Assembly: GCF_034140825.1 (NCBI RefSeq)
Contig: NC_089036.1
Coordinates: 1,197,001-1,261,000 of the forward strand
Length of the DNA stretch: 64,000 nucleotides
Source of the DNA: Oryza sativa Japonica Group
Taxonomy: Eukaryota > Streptophyta > Magnoliopsida > Poales > Poaceae
Direction: 5' to 3'
Shown: positions 1 through 12,239 of the stretch, piece after piece
How the letters are laid out: each line of letters begins with the position of its first letter
How positions within the stretch are numbered: position 1 is the first letter of the stretch
The notes under the pieces: model-generated
Database searches by the model: none
Told to the model about the DNA's origin: nothing
What the model saw: only the letters and a program-made list of their open reading frames with translations
Made by a program: the position numbers and the translations under genes

Positions 1-480
1 TATAATAGCGACCTGTATGGTGAAGGTGAAGCTTCCTCAAACAATCCATTTTTTCATCCAAGTCATCAGAAACTATAATTATAGAATCAAGTTAATAAAC
101 TAAAAATCAAAACCTAATTTTTTGGCTTCTCTAGATTTTCACTAACTGAATTCCCATTAGCTAAATCTAAAGTTGTCCCAAACATCGATCCCCTAGTAAT
201 TAATAGTACGGTGGTAAAGAACAACTTGATTGATGAAAAAGAAAAAAAAAAGGCACAACTGAATTGTGCTTTATAAGGCGGACGTGAACGTGATGTCCGT
301 CGCACAGCGGCTGCCCGCGCGACAAGAGGAACACCGTGTCGGGGGAGAAACATGGGAGGGAGTCAATTTGGCCAAACAGACATGACATGTCTACGGAGCA
401 AAGGCCTGGAGCTCAGCCCACTCGACAAGAAATGAGGCCCATACTCTCTTAGCCCAGCCCACCCACAGAATATTCAGATC
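1..480. other. Upstream region, no gene recognised
   Basis: I see no coding exon here. The right-hand part (about 490-728) is GC-rich and pyrimidine-rich and is the likely 5' UTR and core promoter of the methyltransferase gene that follows. The left part is ordinary AT-rich intergenic sequence. Confidence 0.5.
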
Positions 481-728
481 CAGGCACCCAAAAATAAAAA
501 AAAAAAACAAGAAAACTTGGCGCGCCTCGGCTCCCGGCTCGGAACGGCTTCCCGCGAAGCCGAAATCCCTGTTCCCGCCAAATCCTCTCCCCTCTCCCGC
601 CGCCGCCTGCTCGCCTCCTGTTTTTTTAATCTCTACGCGCGCCACCTCCTCTTCCACAGTGGCGCCGCCTCCTCGCCTTCTCCATCTCTCCTCCTCCTCT
701 CGCCACCACGGCCGTGCTCGCGTGCGCG

Positions 729-2344
729 ATGGGGCCCGCGACGCCGCTGCGCCGCCGGACGAGGGCGCGGCCGGCCGCCACCAGGGCGGAGGGCGGCAGC
801 GGCGGCGACGGCGACGACGACGACGTTCGCTGCGAGGCGTGCGGGTCCGGGGAGTCGGCGGCGGAGCTGCTGCTGTGCGATGGCTGCGACCGTGGCCTCC
901 ACATCTTCTGCCTCCGCCCCATCCTCCCGCGCGTCCCCGCCGGCGACTGGTTCTGCCCCTCCTGCGCCTCGCCGTCGCCGCACTCCAAGAAATCACACGC
1001 GGCCAAGAAGCCCAAGCGTGAGTAGCCGATGATGCAAGAACGGATACCATTTCCTCTCGCCGAATTCGAACGAATTTCGGTTGGATTTTGAGATTCACTC
1101 TGCTTCTCTTCCTGCAGAGTTCCCGCTGGTCCAGACGAAGATCGTGGATTTCTTCAAGATCCAGAGGGGCCCGGCGGCGGCGCTGGCGGCGGCGGCGGAG
1201 TCGTCGGAGGGGAAGAAGAGGAAGCGGAAGGTGGGTGGCATCCGCTTGGTCTCCAAGAAGAAGAGGAAGCTTCTCCCCTTCAACCCCAGCGACGACCCGG
1301 CGAGGCGCCTCCGCCAGATGGCGTCGCTCGCCACGGCGCTCACCGCCACCGGCGCCGTCTTCAGCAACGAGCTCACCTACGTCCCCGGCATGGCTCCCCG
1401 CGCCGCCAACCGCGCCGCCCTCGAATCCGGCGGAATGCAGGTCACCTCCGACCCCGCCCCAAATTCCAAATCGCCCATCTCGTCGCCTCCTCGTCGCTGC
1501 TAAATCTCGCCGCCATTTTCGTCTCAGGTGCTACCAAAGGAGGACGTCGAGACGCTGAATCTGTGCAAGAGGATGATGGCGAGAGGCGAGTGGCCGCCTC
1601 TCCTCGTCGTCTACGACCCCGTCGAGGGGTTCACCGTGGAGGCGGACAGGTTCATCAAGGATCTCACCATCATCACCGAGTACGTCGGCGACGTCGACTA
1701 CCTGACCCGCCGCGAGCACGACGACGGCGACAGCATGATGACCCTGCTGTCGGCGGCCACGCCGTCGAGGAGCCTCGTCATCTGCCCCGACAAGCGGAGC
1801 AACATCGCTCGCTTCATCAATGGCATCAACAACCACACTCCGTAAGCATCTCACACTGAAAGCATATGTGAGTCAACACGATGATTAGATTGATCACGGA
1901 CACAAGTACATATAGGGACGGTACATCCTTATCTCTATAACCGACTTATAGATACAGAATTGGGATAGGATTACGGAAACCGAACCGGATACAATACAAA
2001 CACCCCCGCAGTTGGAACGTGTATGGAACGAACGTTCAAACTGGAACGGAACTCACAAACCGCCTGGCCCTTGCAGAATTTTTGCCACATTGCAAATTCA
2101 GAGCAGCAGTAGCAGTAGCAGTAGCAGCATTGGGAATTTGGGATCATTGTTGCCTGAAAGAAACATATCTTGTTGTGCTTGCAGAGATGGCCGGAAGAAG
2201 CAGAATCTCAAGTGCGTCCGCTTCGACGTCGGCGGCGAGTGCCGGGTGCTCTTGGTGGCGAACAGGGACATCTCCAAAGGGGAGAGGCTGTACTACGATT
2301 ACAATGGATCGGAGCATGAGTACCCAACCCACCATTTTGTATGA
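729..2344 (+). CDS. ATXR6: ATXR5/ATXR6-like histone H3 lysine-27 monomethyltransferase (PHD + PIP box + SET)
   Basis: Four coding exons, 729-1017, 1118-1440, 1528-1841 and 2185-2344, join in frame with GT-AG introns to give 361 residues. Residues about 35-79 form a PHD finger (CEAC...CDGCD...HIFC...WFCPSC). Residues 102-109, QTKIVDFF, are a perfect PCNA-interacting PIP box, which in ATXR5/6 brings the enzyme to replicating DNA. The C-terminal part is a SET domain with the RFINGINNH and YYDYNG motifs used for cofactor and substrate binding. There is no post-SET cysteine cluster, as in this family. ATXR5/6 deposit H3K27me1 on the replication-dependent H3.1 histone and help silence heterochromatin and prevent over-replication. 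The ATG at 729 is preferred because the open frame further upstream has only a GTG. The gene converges on the SR-protein gene. I cannot separate ATXR5 from ATXR6 orthology firmly. Confidence 0.93.
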
Positions 2345-2515
2345 ACCCTGAAAATTCTTTGATTGGTGTTAGCTTGCAGGTTATTTATGTTTTGTAGTTA
2401 CAAAAGGGAAAAGGAATGAACTGATGAGATCCATGATCCATCCTCAAGAGATGGGGATCTGGTTTGTGAAATCTGAATGTTGACCTGGGAAGAAGAGAAT
2501 TGTATTGTTCTTTTG

Positions 2516-2615
2516 TTGAAATGAAATGTGTATGTATGCAATGGAACAGTATCTGAGGAAAGCGGTTGAAATGAAATGTGTATGTATCCAATGGAACAGT
2601 ATCTGAGGAAACCAG
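2516..2615. repeat. 50-bp direct tandem duplication in the 3' UTR of the ATXR6-like gene
   Basis: Two adjacent copies (2516-2565 and 2566-2615) start with TTGAAATGAAATGTG and differ at only a few bases. They lie about 170-270 bases after the stop codon, so they are probably transcribed as 3' UTR. Confidence 0.85.
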
Positions 2616-2678
2616 TGGAAAAGGGGTTATGTTAATCTCTTAATTGGTTTTTATCTGTCAGTCTTCTCGCTGTGCAAT

Positions 2679-3030
2679 AAAAAATGATTGTACAATTAAA
2701 TCTCGTTGTGCAATAAGAAAGGGTTGTAGAATTAATTTTGTGGGATTGTTAACTTGACGTGTTGAGAAGATGCTGTTTATGCAACAATATATTTTCTGAC
2801 GCATCATCATCTTCAGAGTAAAGATTTCTTTTGGAGAGTGAAGCTGAGACAGGAAAAAATGATTGTACAATTAAATCTCGTTGTGCAATAAGAAAGGGTT
2901 GTAGAATTAATTTTGTGTGGGATTGTTAACTTGACGTGTTGAGAAGATGCTGTTTATGCAATAATATATTTTCTGACGCATCATCATCTTCAGAGTAAAG
3001 ATTTCTTTTGGAGAGTGAAACTGAGACAGG
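2679..3030. repeat. 175/177-bp near-identical tandem duplication between convergent genes
   Basis: Copy 1 is 2679-2853 and copy 2 is 2854-3030. By eye they differ by one 2-bp insertion and two substitutions. The unit begins AAAAAATGATTGTACAA and ends GAGACAGG. It may hold poly(A) signals for the upstream gene. I see no coding content. The rest of the gap to about 3350 holds nothing I recognise. Confidence 0.9.
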
Positions 3031-3578
3031 ATGACGAAGATTGCAAAATGTCGTTGTGGCATCTGTGCTACCCTTCACAGTTCACCAACGACTTGCACAG
3101 TGTTGAGGTCAGCATGCGCTTTATAGCTGCATACTTGCATTCCCGGGAGCATATCGCAGTCATTTGACAGTACAATTTGCAACAGCAGCTAGAGGACGGC
3201 AGTCCACCGTGAGAGCACCAGCGAGCGTGCTTCTAAGAGAGAATGTAATAAGGACAGGAAAAAAAATGTTGAACAGACAAATGACAAAGAGCAAATTCGT
3301 TTTGGTGCAGCAATCTACCATAGTGTCAGGCTGTCAGCCAAAATAGTCAATACTGGAAGTTTAAGCATCTCATATCAAAGCGGGAAAAGAGGTGTAAGCT
3401 AACAACACGAGTTGAGATCCACAAAACATTGTTCTAGAGCTAGCTAGTACACGAATCGTCTGCTACCAATTACTAATACAACTTTCAGAGAGACAACATC
3501 AGCAGTTCAGTACATAATAATAGTGCGTCCATTGATCTGAAGCAGGAAGGTGCAGCGCAGGCATCATGTGGAGCAACT

Positions 3579-5951
3579 TCATTCTCTCTCGTACCTCGCA
3601 GGTGAGCGACTGCACAAATGTATTGCAAACAAGTTTTCAGCGCAAGGTTTCTATAGAGTTTCAAAGATAGTTGTGAAAACAACATGGAATTTCAGCATAC
3701 AAACCTGCGGGGCCTATCATAGCCAGGGCTGGCTTCACGGCGTTCACGGTCGTAGTTGTTAGGGGGGCTGCCCCTCTCATCACCTTTGTTGCCCCCTTGC
3801 GGACTTGCACCACGGTGATAATCAGGGCTACCTCTGTCACCACCCCTGCCATAGTCCGGGCTGCCCCTCTCCCTGCCTCTTCCATAGTCAGGGCTGCCCC
3901 TCTCACGCCCTCTGCCATAAGGACTTGCAGACCGCCCGCGATAGTCCCTCCTGTCTGGAGATCGATCACGGCCTCTTCTTTCTGGGCTGTATCCATTCCT
4001 TTTCTCATCATCATCACGAAGTGCATATTCCACAGAGATAACCCTGTCCATAAGAGTGCTGCCACAAGAATGATGAAAGCAGTTAAGGCATAAGATGACA
4101 GTCATATAGTTACTAAAGGTGATGTGGTAATAAAGTGGCACAAATTAGTACTCCCGGTAAGCACATGACAAGAAAGCAAGTGTTAGTACCTTCCATTTGT
4201 ACCCTCCAGTGCTTTAGTAGCATCTTCCTGTAACTCATACTGGACAAAGGCAAAGTTCCTTCTGATTCTGACATTCGAGATCTTGCCATATTGATCGAAG
4301 TGCCTCTCCAGATCTCTTGTCCTTGTGTTGATTGGATCAAAATTGATCACAAACAAAGTTTTGGTTGGCCTTGTATTGTTTGGAGATCTCTTTGAGTTCC
4401 CTCTTCTACCACCACTGCGATCCTCCTGCACAAACAATAGATGAGACTTGAGCATAAATAGGTAAATATGTCTAAAAGGAGACCGGAAATATTTCATTTA
4501 CAGGATCACACCTTTGTCCATTCAACCCTAAGTCTCCTCCCTTTTCTGCCAAATTCAATTCTGTCAAGCCTATGGATAGCTTCATCAGCATCACGTTCAT
4601 CTTCCATGTAGACAAAGGCAAACCCTGCCATGTTGAACATGATAAAGTAGCTAGTTAGTTAAAAAGATATCATAGTGGCACAAACTCTAGGATGGATCAT
4701 GATTGATAAAATCCCTGCACTGAAAAGATTTTAAGATCACCTCACTAGGCTACAAACTAATACGCCAGAATAAACAGGAACAGACCTTGCATATGTCGAA
4801 CTAAATGACGTCAATGTACATTAATCCAAACATTCGTGGTACATCAAAGAGGTGGTGGTGGCAACCTCCACTCGTCTCCAGCCGGCCGTGTGGTTGGCAT
4901 GGTTGGATTGGCGTGGGAAATTGTAATCGGACGGGGGAGGAGAGTGCAACGCAGAGGAGGGTGCAATGCTGATCGTAAAAGTAAGGCATCATTCACGAGG
5001 TGGTTGTTTCCAAGTGAACAGATGCCAGGATGGACTCTGAGCTCCTGGAGATGGACAAGAGATGAGCGGGGCTCAGGCAGGAAAGGTAGAGCCCAGTCCA
5101 TCATCCAGGAAGAGCAGAGATGCTCCATGATATCCTGCGGCAAAGAAATAATTGAGTACTGGACCTAAACTTAAAGAAATAACTTCTTTTTTTTTTCTAA
5201 ATGTACCCTGATGTGCACTTGTCCAATGTTTTGATAATTAACATTAAGATAATCTGGTCCTGCTGAAACTTCTTTTGCTTCACAGTGAATGCAAAATAAC
5301 CTCATGCATTTCACATCTTACAACAAGCTGCTGGCTGCTGCACCAGGGAGCGTGTTGAACGAAATAAGTCAGAGTCTCGCATCAAGGATATAGCAGTGAA
5401 ACATGCTAGCCCCTGCTATATCAAATGGAGTACCCACTCGCTTTTGAGACTCATGTACTTACGGTGCAGTACATACTACAAACAGTTTCAGGTTAATAAT
5501 CAAACAGTGAAAAAAAGGAGGAAAAAACATATCAATTTTTAATCTGTACACCATTTGAACCCATGAGTGTTTGCAACAATACGATTCCACAAGAATTATC
5601 GTATGAATCTACCTGGATTAACAGTTTAGCAAACAAAATAGGAAAAGTTAATATGGAAATTTTCATTTTAGTGTGAAATTCATCAGCAGCCACTTGTCAG
5701 CTGACTCTTTTAAAAGCCTCTGTTGCTGGCTTGACCAGTCGAATTCTTTTGATGCGAAACACCAGATAGGTGCAATATGGATAAACAAATTTGAAAACAG
5801 TGCAGCTTAAATTTAAGAAAAAACAATTGAGAGCAACTGCCTTACCCGACTTCATGTCAACACGCTCCACACGTCCATATTTGCTGAAGAGGCGCTCAAT
5901 CTCAGATTGGCGAGCATCATAGTCAAGGTTTCCACAGAAAACTGGCCTCAT
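3579..5951 (-). CDS. RS33: RS-subfamily SR splicing factor (RS31/RS33 type)
   Basis: Five coding exons (minus strand: 5951-5846, 4624-4512, 4425-4190, 4058-3705, 3609-3579) join in frame to 279 residues. The protein starts [18 protein letters not shown]1 spans roughly residues 1-75 with a split RNP1 (GFAFVYME). RRM2 spans about 90-165 ([10 protein letters not shown]... [11 protein letters not shown]). The tail is rich in [11 protein letters not shown] and GSPDYGR repeats and ends [11 protein letters not shown]. Two RRMs with this particular tail define the plant RS subfamily, which acts in spliceosome assembly and splice-site choice in the nucleus. The intron between the first two coding exons (4625-5845) is 1.2 kb. 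Long introns at this place in RS-type genes are known to be alternatively spliced to self-regulate, but I did not identify a poison exon. Rice RS33 is the closest name I recall. RS29 is the alternative. Confidence 0.92.
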
Positions 5952-5959
5952 TTTAGGAC

Positions 5960-7060
5960 AAGCAACTCTTCTCAAACCTATCCCAGTAAAACGAACAGTT
6001 ACCTTATGGAGATACAAGAGTGAAACTGATATAAAGTCAATATTCTAACATAAAAATGGTAATCAATAAATGTTAAAGAACATGGGCAACACTCGTAGCT
6101 TTGCAAAAGACAAACATATTCATATTTTTTTTGCTACCTATAGGCCAATACCACCATAGCCAATGCTAGGTTTACTTTCATAGAAAAAGCTATGAAGTGA
6201 TGTCAGTATTGGGTCAAGAATTGGGATATAGTCACTCCATACTTTTTTAACTTTAAGCATATTCAAAAATAGAGACTGGAGTCAATCCTAAAAACTCAAA
6301 ACCCCTTACAGTTAGGTCAGGGATTACCAAGGCAAACATCAAGGTGCCCAAAATCAAACTAAAACCAGCATCTATGCAGACAATCATAGAGACCATATTG
6401 ACACTTGAGGTTTTCTCTCTCTCCCCCCTACTATTCCCCTCTTCCCATGTCACGAAGGTTTTGGAATTAGCATCAGAACACCAACCGAATCTAAAACATC
6501 ACCAGTTTCCCCTCAACAGCAGCTTCATCCCGAGCGAGCGACCAACCAAATCCCGCCCAACCAACAACCACCAGAGCCCCACCCACCTTGTCGCGCTCAA
6601 ACGGAACCGCCTCAAGCTCTAAAGGACCGAATCCCAGCTAGCTAGAACCCTATGAAACTTCGTAAAGCGACAGATCTGAGAAAAACCTAACCGTGTAACA
6701 CTAGCCCCAGATCCAAACCCCCCATCCCCCAAAATTCAAAACAGAACCCCACACACACAGCGCCACCTCCGTCGTAGCACGCGTACCTCCGGGGATAGAC
6801 GAAGGGAGGAGCGGGCGGCGGCGCGGGGGAAGACGACGACGACGAGGACGAGGAAACCCTAGGTCTCCTCCTCCTCGGGGCGATTGGTTCGGGCGGCGCC
6901 GGCGAATGGAGAAGCGGAGAGGAGGAGAGAGTGGGGATTGGTCCGTTGCGGCGTAGCGAGGGTTTTTATAGGCGACGACGTGGACAAGGTGGGGATGGAT
7001 GAGTTGGATGGGGGTAGATATTTTCCCTGGCGCTGGATGGATGTGGGCCCACCTGCAGTG
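5960..7060 (-). promoter_or_regulatory. 5' UTR, UTR intron and promoter of the SR-protein gene
   Basis: Upstream of the start codon at 5951 a likely 5' UTR intron runs from a donor near 6786 (GGAG/GTACG) to an acceptor near 5975-5985. The first UTR exon is probably about 6787-6960, GC-rich and followed by a promoter. A GTGGGCCCAC palindrome at about 7045-7054 fits the site-II/GGCCCA elements of rice housekeeping promoters. The exact transcription start cannot be read from sequence alone. Confidence 0.5.
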
Positions 7061-7089
7061 ACCGGTCGGAGAGCTGCTGGAGCCTATCA

Positions 7090-8100
7090 CTTACTCCTAT
7101 TCATTATGCTTGTGCTTATAAAAATTTGTAAATAAAACTTTTATATATGCGATTTTAGCTATCTAAAAGCAAATGTTAAAAAATAAATTTTAATAAAATA
7201 TTCTTAAAATCATCTTTAAATTTAAGATTGAAAATTCTAAATTTAGCTGATAAAGATAATGATAGACGAAAAGATGAGACCATGAGTGGTGGTGACATGT
7301 GATGGTTAGGCTGATAGGGACCGTCTTCTTGATAGGTATTGGATGCTACAGTGTTAGACAGAAAATCCGATAAAAAAACACCCGGTTTTCACTTTTTTTT
7401 TTTTGCTCATATTGCTTTGGATGAGTTGACAAACCGGTCAAATTGTTAAAAAAAATACAAACCGAATTTTTTTTGGGTAAATTTGTTCTAATCCCACTTT
7501 ACAGATTTTCACACAAATCGACAAAACCGTTCCTGTTTGCAAAAGGTTCTTTTGTGAACCTAGTACTATGTACAGACGAATTGTTTTGAGATGTATATAA
7601 AGTCTTTTCAATACCAATAGAGGCGGGCTACCGCTTCTCGTTGATATCAATAGTAACCAATCGGTTACCAACAAAAAAACCGAAGAAATTTTACCCATTA
7701 TTTAATTTTTTGTTTGATTCCTTTTGAACTTCTTGTAATCAAAATATCGAGTGGTTTCCTCTACCACTGCACTGCTGGTAAACCCTGTTATTGAAAACCC
7801 TGCCCTTTTGGAAGAAAAAAAAAAGTTGGCAACACACTACAGTGATAAGAAATGAAGTGAGCAAGAAGATGGATGCCTTATATTTCCATTTTCAAGCAAT
7901 CAGCCAACCATATGCATCCAATTTGAACCAGCCGTTGTCAATTTGTGATTAGTAAAACAAAACGCTGTGCCAAAACAATGTTTACCAGGAAATGAACTAA
8001 ATATAAACTGTCTTAATGTCTTACCACCGTGCCACGGTTGACAAGTACGTACATGTCTAAGGGCATCAAGCATGACGAGTAGAATTTACATTTTCCAGAC
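7090..8100. other. AT-rich intergenic DNA, no gene seen
   Basis: AT-rich sequence with poly(A)/poly(T) runs around 7390 and 7440-7480 and pieces that look like decayed DNA transposons, but I could not define ends or target duplications. The bases from about 8100 to 8805 lie downstream of the dimethylase stop codon and probably include its 3' UTR. Confidence 0.4.
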
Positions 8101-8805
8101 TTCACTACAGTTTATGAACAAAGTTCAAGCCCAAAATCTGTATAATACAGCATGGATGCCTCTACCTACATCTCTGGTTTATTATAAATAGCTGAATTCT
8201 TTGGTCTTCGCACCGTTCCTTCCAACATCTCTGGTTTTTGCAATTTGCATTGCCCAGATTGCCTACTCCAGTTTGTGAAGATGTCAGAAGAGGATATCCG
8301 GAAATTATGCACACATCGCCTTTCCAAAATTTTGTACATGACACAGTTTTCATTTGTCCAACGATGAAATGCCATATATCAGATAGAGATAGGCCTGCAA
8401 CTCTCATGCAAATGAATGCTAGCAAATCGTGGCATGCAGGTCTGCTAGTCTGCTACTGCTTCGAAGTTGGAACTTGGAACACAAACATCAAGGTCATCCA
8501 TGCAAGGGCACTTCAAAATTCAGACAGGTACCATCACCACTATTGTTGCAACTGAAGCCTGAAGGCCGTGCAACGACTGGAGAAAATCGGGCGAGCACTG
8601 GCAGTGTCAGCTAACAGAACCTGAAATGGTTATATATCGTTATTGTTACCTCTACTTTGAGCCATTCAACTTTGAATCTTTTAGGATATGGTTTACCTGC
8701 AGTCGGTAGTGATACTATGGGGACAAAATTTCTTAGGCGATATGCTTAGAGGGCAGCCGGCAAACCAACAGATAGTTCCATGAGCATTAGGAAGGCACCA
8801 AATAT

Positions 8806-8908
8806 TCATGCTTTTGTCAAATGATTGTGCAACCTCACAAAATCATCCAACAACAGATCAGAAGGTCTAGCCTGCCAGGATGGACAATTAGATGCATGTT
8901 TTTTCTTC

Positions 8909-8957
<49 letters not shown>

Positions 8958-11900
8958 GTTACTGTAACTGGAAGACCAATGTTGGCCAGAGCAGCCTCAA
9001 TCTCAGAGGAAGAACACAGGTGCTGGAGTGATTTACGAAGCATCTTGCGCTTCCCATTGAAAGCAGAGTTCACCTGAAATTGAAGGATAATTATAAGGCA
9101 ACTAGCTTATAAGGACATCAGGGATCAACTAGCTTAGAAGGCAAAAATACAGGAAACTTTTATATGCAATGTGACTTGCCATTGAAAAGAAACCTTTGTG
9201 AGAACCAACTGGTGGATAATCCCCTGAATTCTTTAGCTTAAAGCTTATAACAGCACCATCAACCTGAAGATAAAATCAGCTATAAGACTACAAGTAATGT
9301 TTACAGAACCAAAAACATCGCCTTTTTCAAATGCTAAGCAATGTGTAACACATAAGTCATAACTGGTTACCTTCGGTTGAGGGAAAAAATTTGTCCTCTC
9401 AACTTTGAACTTGTATTCTGGTTCTACAAAGAACAAAGGAAGTACACAAGCGATTAGATGCGAAATAATGGCTAAATGATATGTGCGGTACATATGCTGA
9501 AAATAAGCAGAACTTTGAAGTAGATTCCTTTACTGTTTAAGGCATGGACGCAATGCCTTACAAAAATTGCACTGGTGCATATGACATCAATTATCTAAGC
9601 AAATTTTTTTACGCATTCCAAAAAGAATTCGATGAAACTCTTTTAATATAATCATAAGAGGTGGTTTTCATCATTTTAAGGACACTTCCATGGCTATGCA
9701 CATCTAAAAGTCAAAAGTAGAAAACAGAGCAGATAATCCGTATAGAAGCATGAACGGTTATTCACTTTAAATATTTTTTCGCCAACACGCAAGAGCTTTG
9801 CACATCAGTATATTAGAAGAAGAGCTGAATACAGATGTGACCCTCCAGAGGCTGTCACACAGAGATAAGAGGAGCTAACTTGCACAGTTTGATTATTACG
9901 AAACAGAAGAAGGAAAAAAGAGTAGTAAACTTAGTGGCCTCTTAGATGATAAGATCATATGAAGTTGGCCAACTACGAAGGAAGTCCCTCACAGAACATT
10001 GTAAACAGCTTACCTGAGTAGAAATTCACAAACACATTGATAGGTCGGTACTCTGGTGTTTGTATTGAAGCATCTGCAAAGCGCAATGCCGTTTCATCCT
10101 GAAAATGAAATTTATAGTTATGTATTTTTTGTACTACATATATAATGAATTATGGTCCAGAACTACACATCCAATAAAAAAATAATCAGAGGTAGCAGGA
10201 ATACATGGAAGATAAAAAGCATTTGTGTATCAAAACAGATAGATAAACAAAAACCAGTGGGACTTAAATACAAACTATACCTAAACAATGGATACTAGAG
10301 CAAACATCCAAAATTAAAAAAAAAAATCAACCAGCACTAACCAAGAGTTAATTGTAAATGATATATTGCTAATACACGTGTAAATGGGAGGAGATTCACA
10401 CCTGAAGCAAAAGCACCATGACAGAAAAGACATCTCCCATTGGGAGAAGAAGTTTGACAACTTCAGTACTTACATTGAATGGTAAATTTGACACCACCTG
10501 CAAAGTACAAAGTGTCATGTTCACCACAAACCAGCTTCATTATGCTAAACAGTTATCTAATTATGTACACACTTCAATGAAAAAACAACGATTCTGAACA
10601 TAGATAATTACCTTGGCATATTTTCTCGTGTGATGGGATTTTTCCTCCAGGAAAGGAAGAAAATGGGAGCGGACATTAAATTTTGTGATATCTTCTTCAA
10701 TGATCTGCATTATATTCTTAAAATCATTACACATCAGATGAAGACTAGATTTTGGTAAAGGCAACAGCATATTGTCCATATCACATTCGCATTTCTAGTT
10801 TCATAAAATATGCAATAGGATTATCCACATATCAATCTTCAATGACTGGAAGAAGAGTGGATAGTTTAAATGGCAGTATTGGTCATATTGGATGTCAAGA
10901 AGAGCAACTATAGAAACACGGAAACATAAAAAAAAATGCTTACTGACCATGACAAGAGCAAAGTGCTATTAGAATCTTAAGAGCTTAGATCTTACTACAA
11001 CCATCTGTTACAACGTATACTTGTTCATATGCTCAAGTCCTGAGACCCAACTAGACTATGTAGTAAAACCCGTTTTAAGTTTATTTTGTCCATAAGTCAC
11101 GAGAAGCCATAATATGTGAATCTTATTACCATGTATGGGACATGCCTGATTTGGTTATTAGAATGTAAAGCAGGTTAAGCTAGCGTGCAATTTGGTCATA
11201 AGAGCATTATGCTATAGCAGAAGGAAACTGTGTACAACAAATGCTGGACAGGGAAATATTGAAACTAGAAGAATTCACACTTCAGAGCTTTTCCATAATG
11301 CAGCATGTGTAGATAAGTAGCATTATTTTTATCTCAGCACAGCATAAGAGTGGTCCTGCACTTGGACTTGGGGAAAAAAATCAGAGTTATAAACTAAGGG
11401 TGGTTATTCTGAGGAACAAATAAGCAACATCATGGATTACCATGTAACCAATTCTAGAAACACCAATAGTCAAAGAAATGGATGAAACAATCCAACGTGT
11501 TGGTCTAAGAACATGAAACTACCTTCAATTGTTCTGTGGATCCAAACCTATCATTCACAAGGGTGGCCATATGCTTATCCTGTTACCAAAGCAAACATGA
11601 TATATGGCATTGCAGATTATGGACCAAATAAACTAGTGAAAAGGAACAATGACACGGTCTCAGCAGCTCTTAGCCCAATTCAAGCCAATGACTAGCAATG
11701 CCGCCGACCTTCTCTACGGCGAAGACGGTGGCGCCGGCATCGAGGAGAGCGGCCGTAAGAGACCCAGTCCCCGGGCCGATCTCGAGCACGACGTCCCCCT
11801 CCTCCACCCCCGCCGCCGCCACCAGCTCCTCGTTCACCTTCGAGTTCAGCATGTAGTTCTGCACGGAGACGAGGGGCCAGCGTCGGCATGGCGCACGATC

Positions 11901-12200
11901 AAACCGAGGGTTTCGCGGCTTGGGGGGGGGGGAATCGGGGACGGGGGGGAGGACGACCGGAACTACCTGGCCGAGGGATTTGCGGGGGACGTGGCGGCCG
12001 CGGGAGTTGAGGGAGCGGATGGTGGAGTGGTAGCCGTCGGTGACACCGGAGGCGGCGGACACGACGGTGGCAGGCCGGCTCCGGACGCGGTGTGAAGGGG
12101 TAGCATGAGGCGGCGGCGGCGGAGGTGGCCGGCGGCGAGGTGTGGCCGGAGACGGGGAAGGACGCGGTGGCGGTGGGGATAAGGAAGGAAGCGCCACCAT
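8806..12200 (-). CDS. PFC1: Plastid-type rRNA small-subunit adenine dimethylase (KsgA/PFC1 family)
   Basis: Ten exons join in frame to 342 residues: 12200-11967, 11858-11709, 11579-11523, 10704-10612, 10497-10402, 10098-10014, 9423-9371, 9263-9180, 9073-8963, 8871-8806. The Pro/Arg/Ala-rich first ~60 residues look like a chloroplast transit peptide. The core shows PRKSLGQNYML (KsgA N-terminal signature), the SAM-binding VLEIGPGTGSLT, and the catalytic motif NLPFNVS. The family dimethylates two adjacent adenines near the 3' end of small-subunit rRNA. Arabidopsis PFC1 is the plastid enzyme, important for chloroplast development in the cold. The intron between exons 8 and 9 (9179-9074) starts with GC, not GT (ATG/GCAAGT). 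The nearby GT at 9193 breaks the frame, so the GC site is preferred. A mitochondrial role is the main alternative, since targeting is only inferred. Confidence 0.93.
8909..8955. repeat. Compound microsatellite (GT)n(GA)n
   Basis: About 8 GT units run directly into about 16 GA units. It lies in the last intron of the dimethylase gene, close to the donor site of that intron. Confidence 0.95.
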
Positions 12201-12239
12201 TTTGCAACGCTTTGCCTTTCTCCTTTTCCCGTTTTGCCC

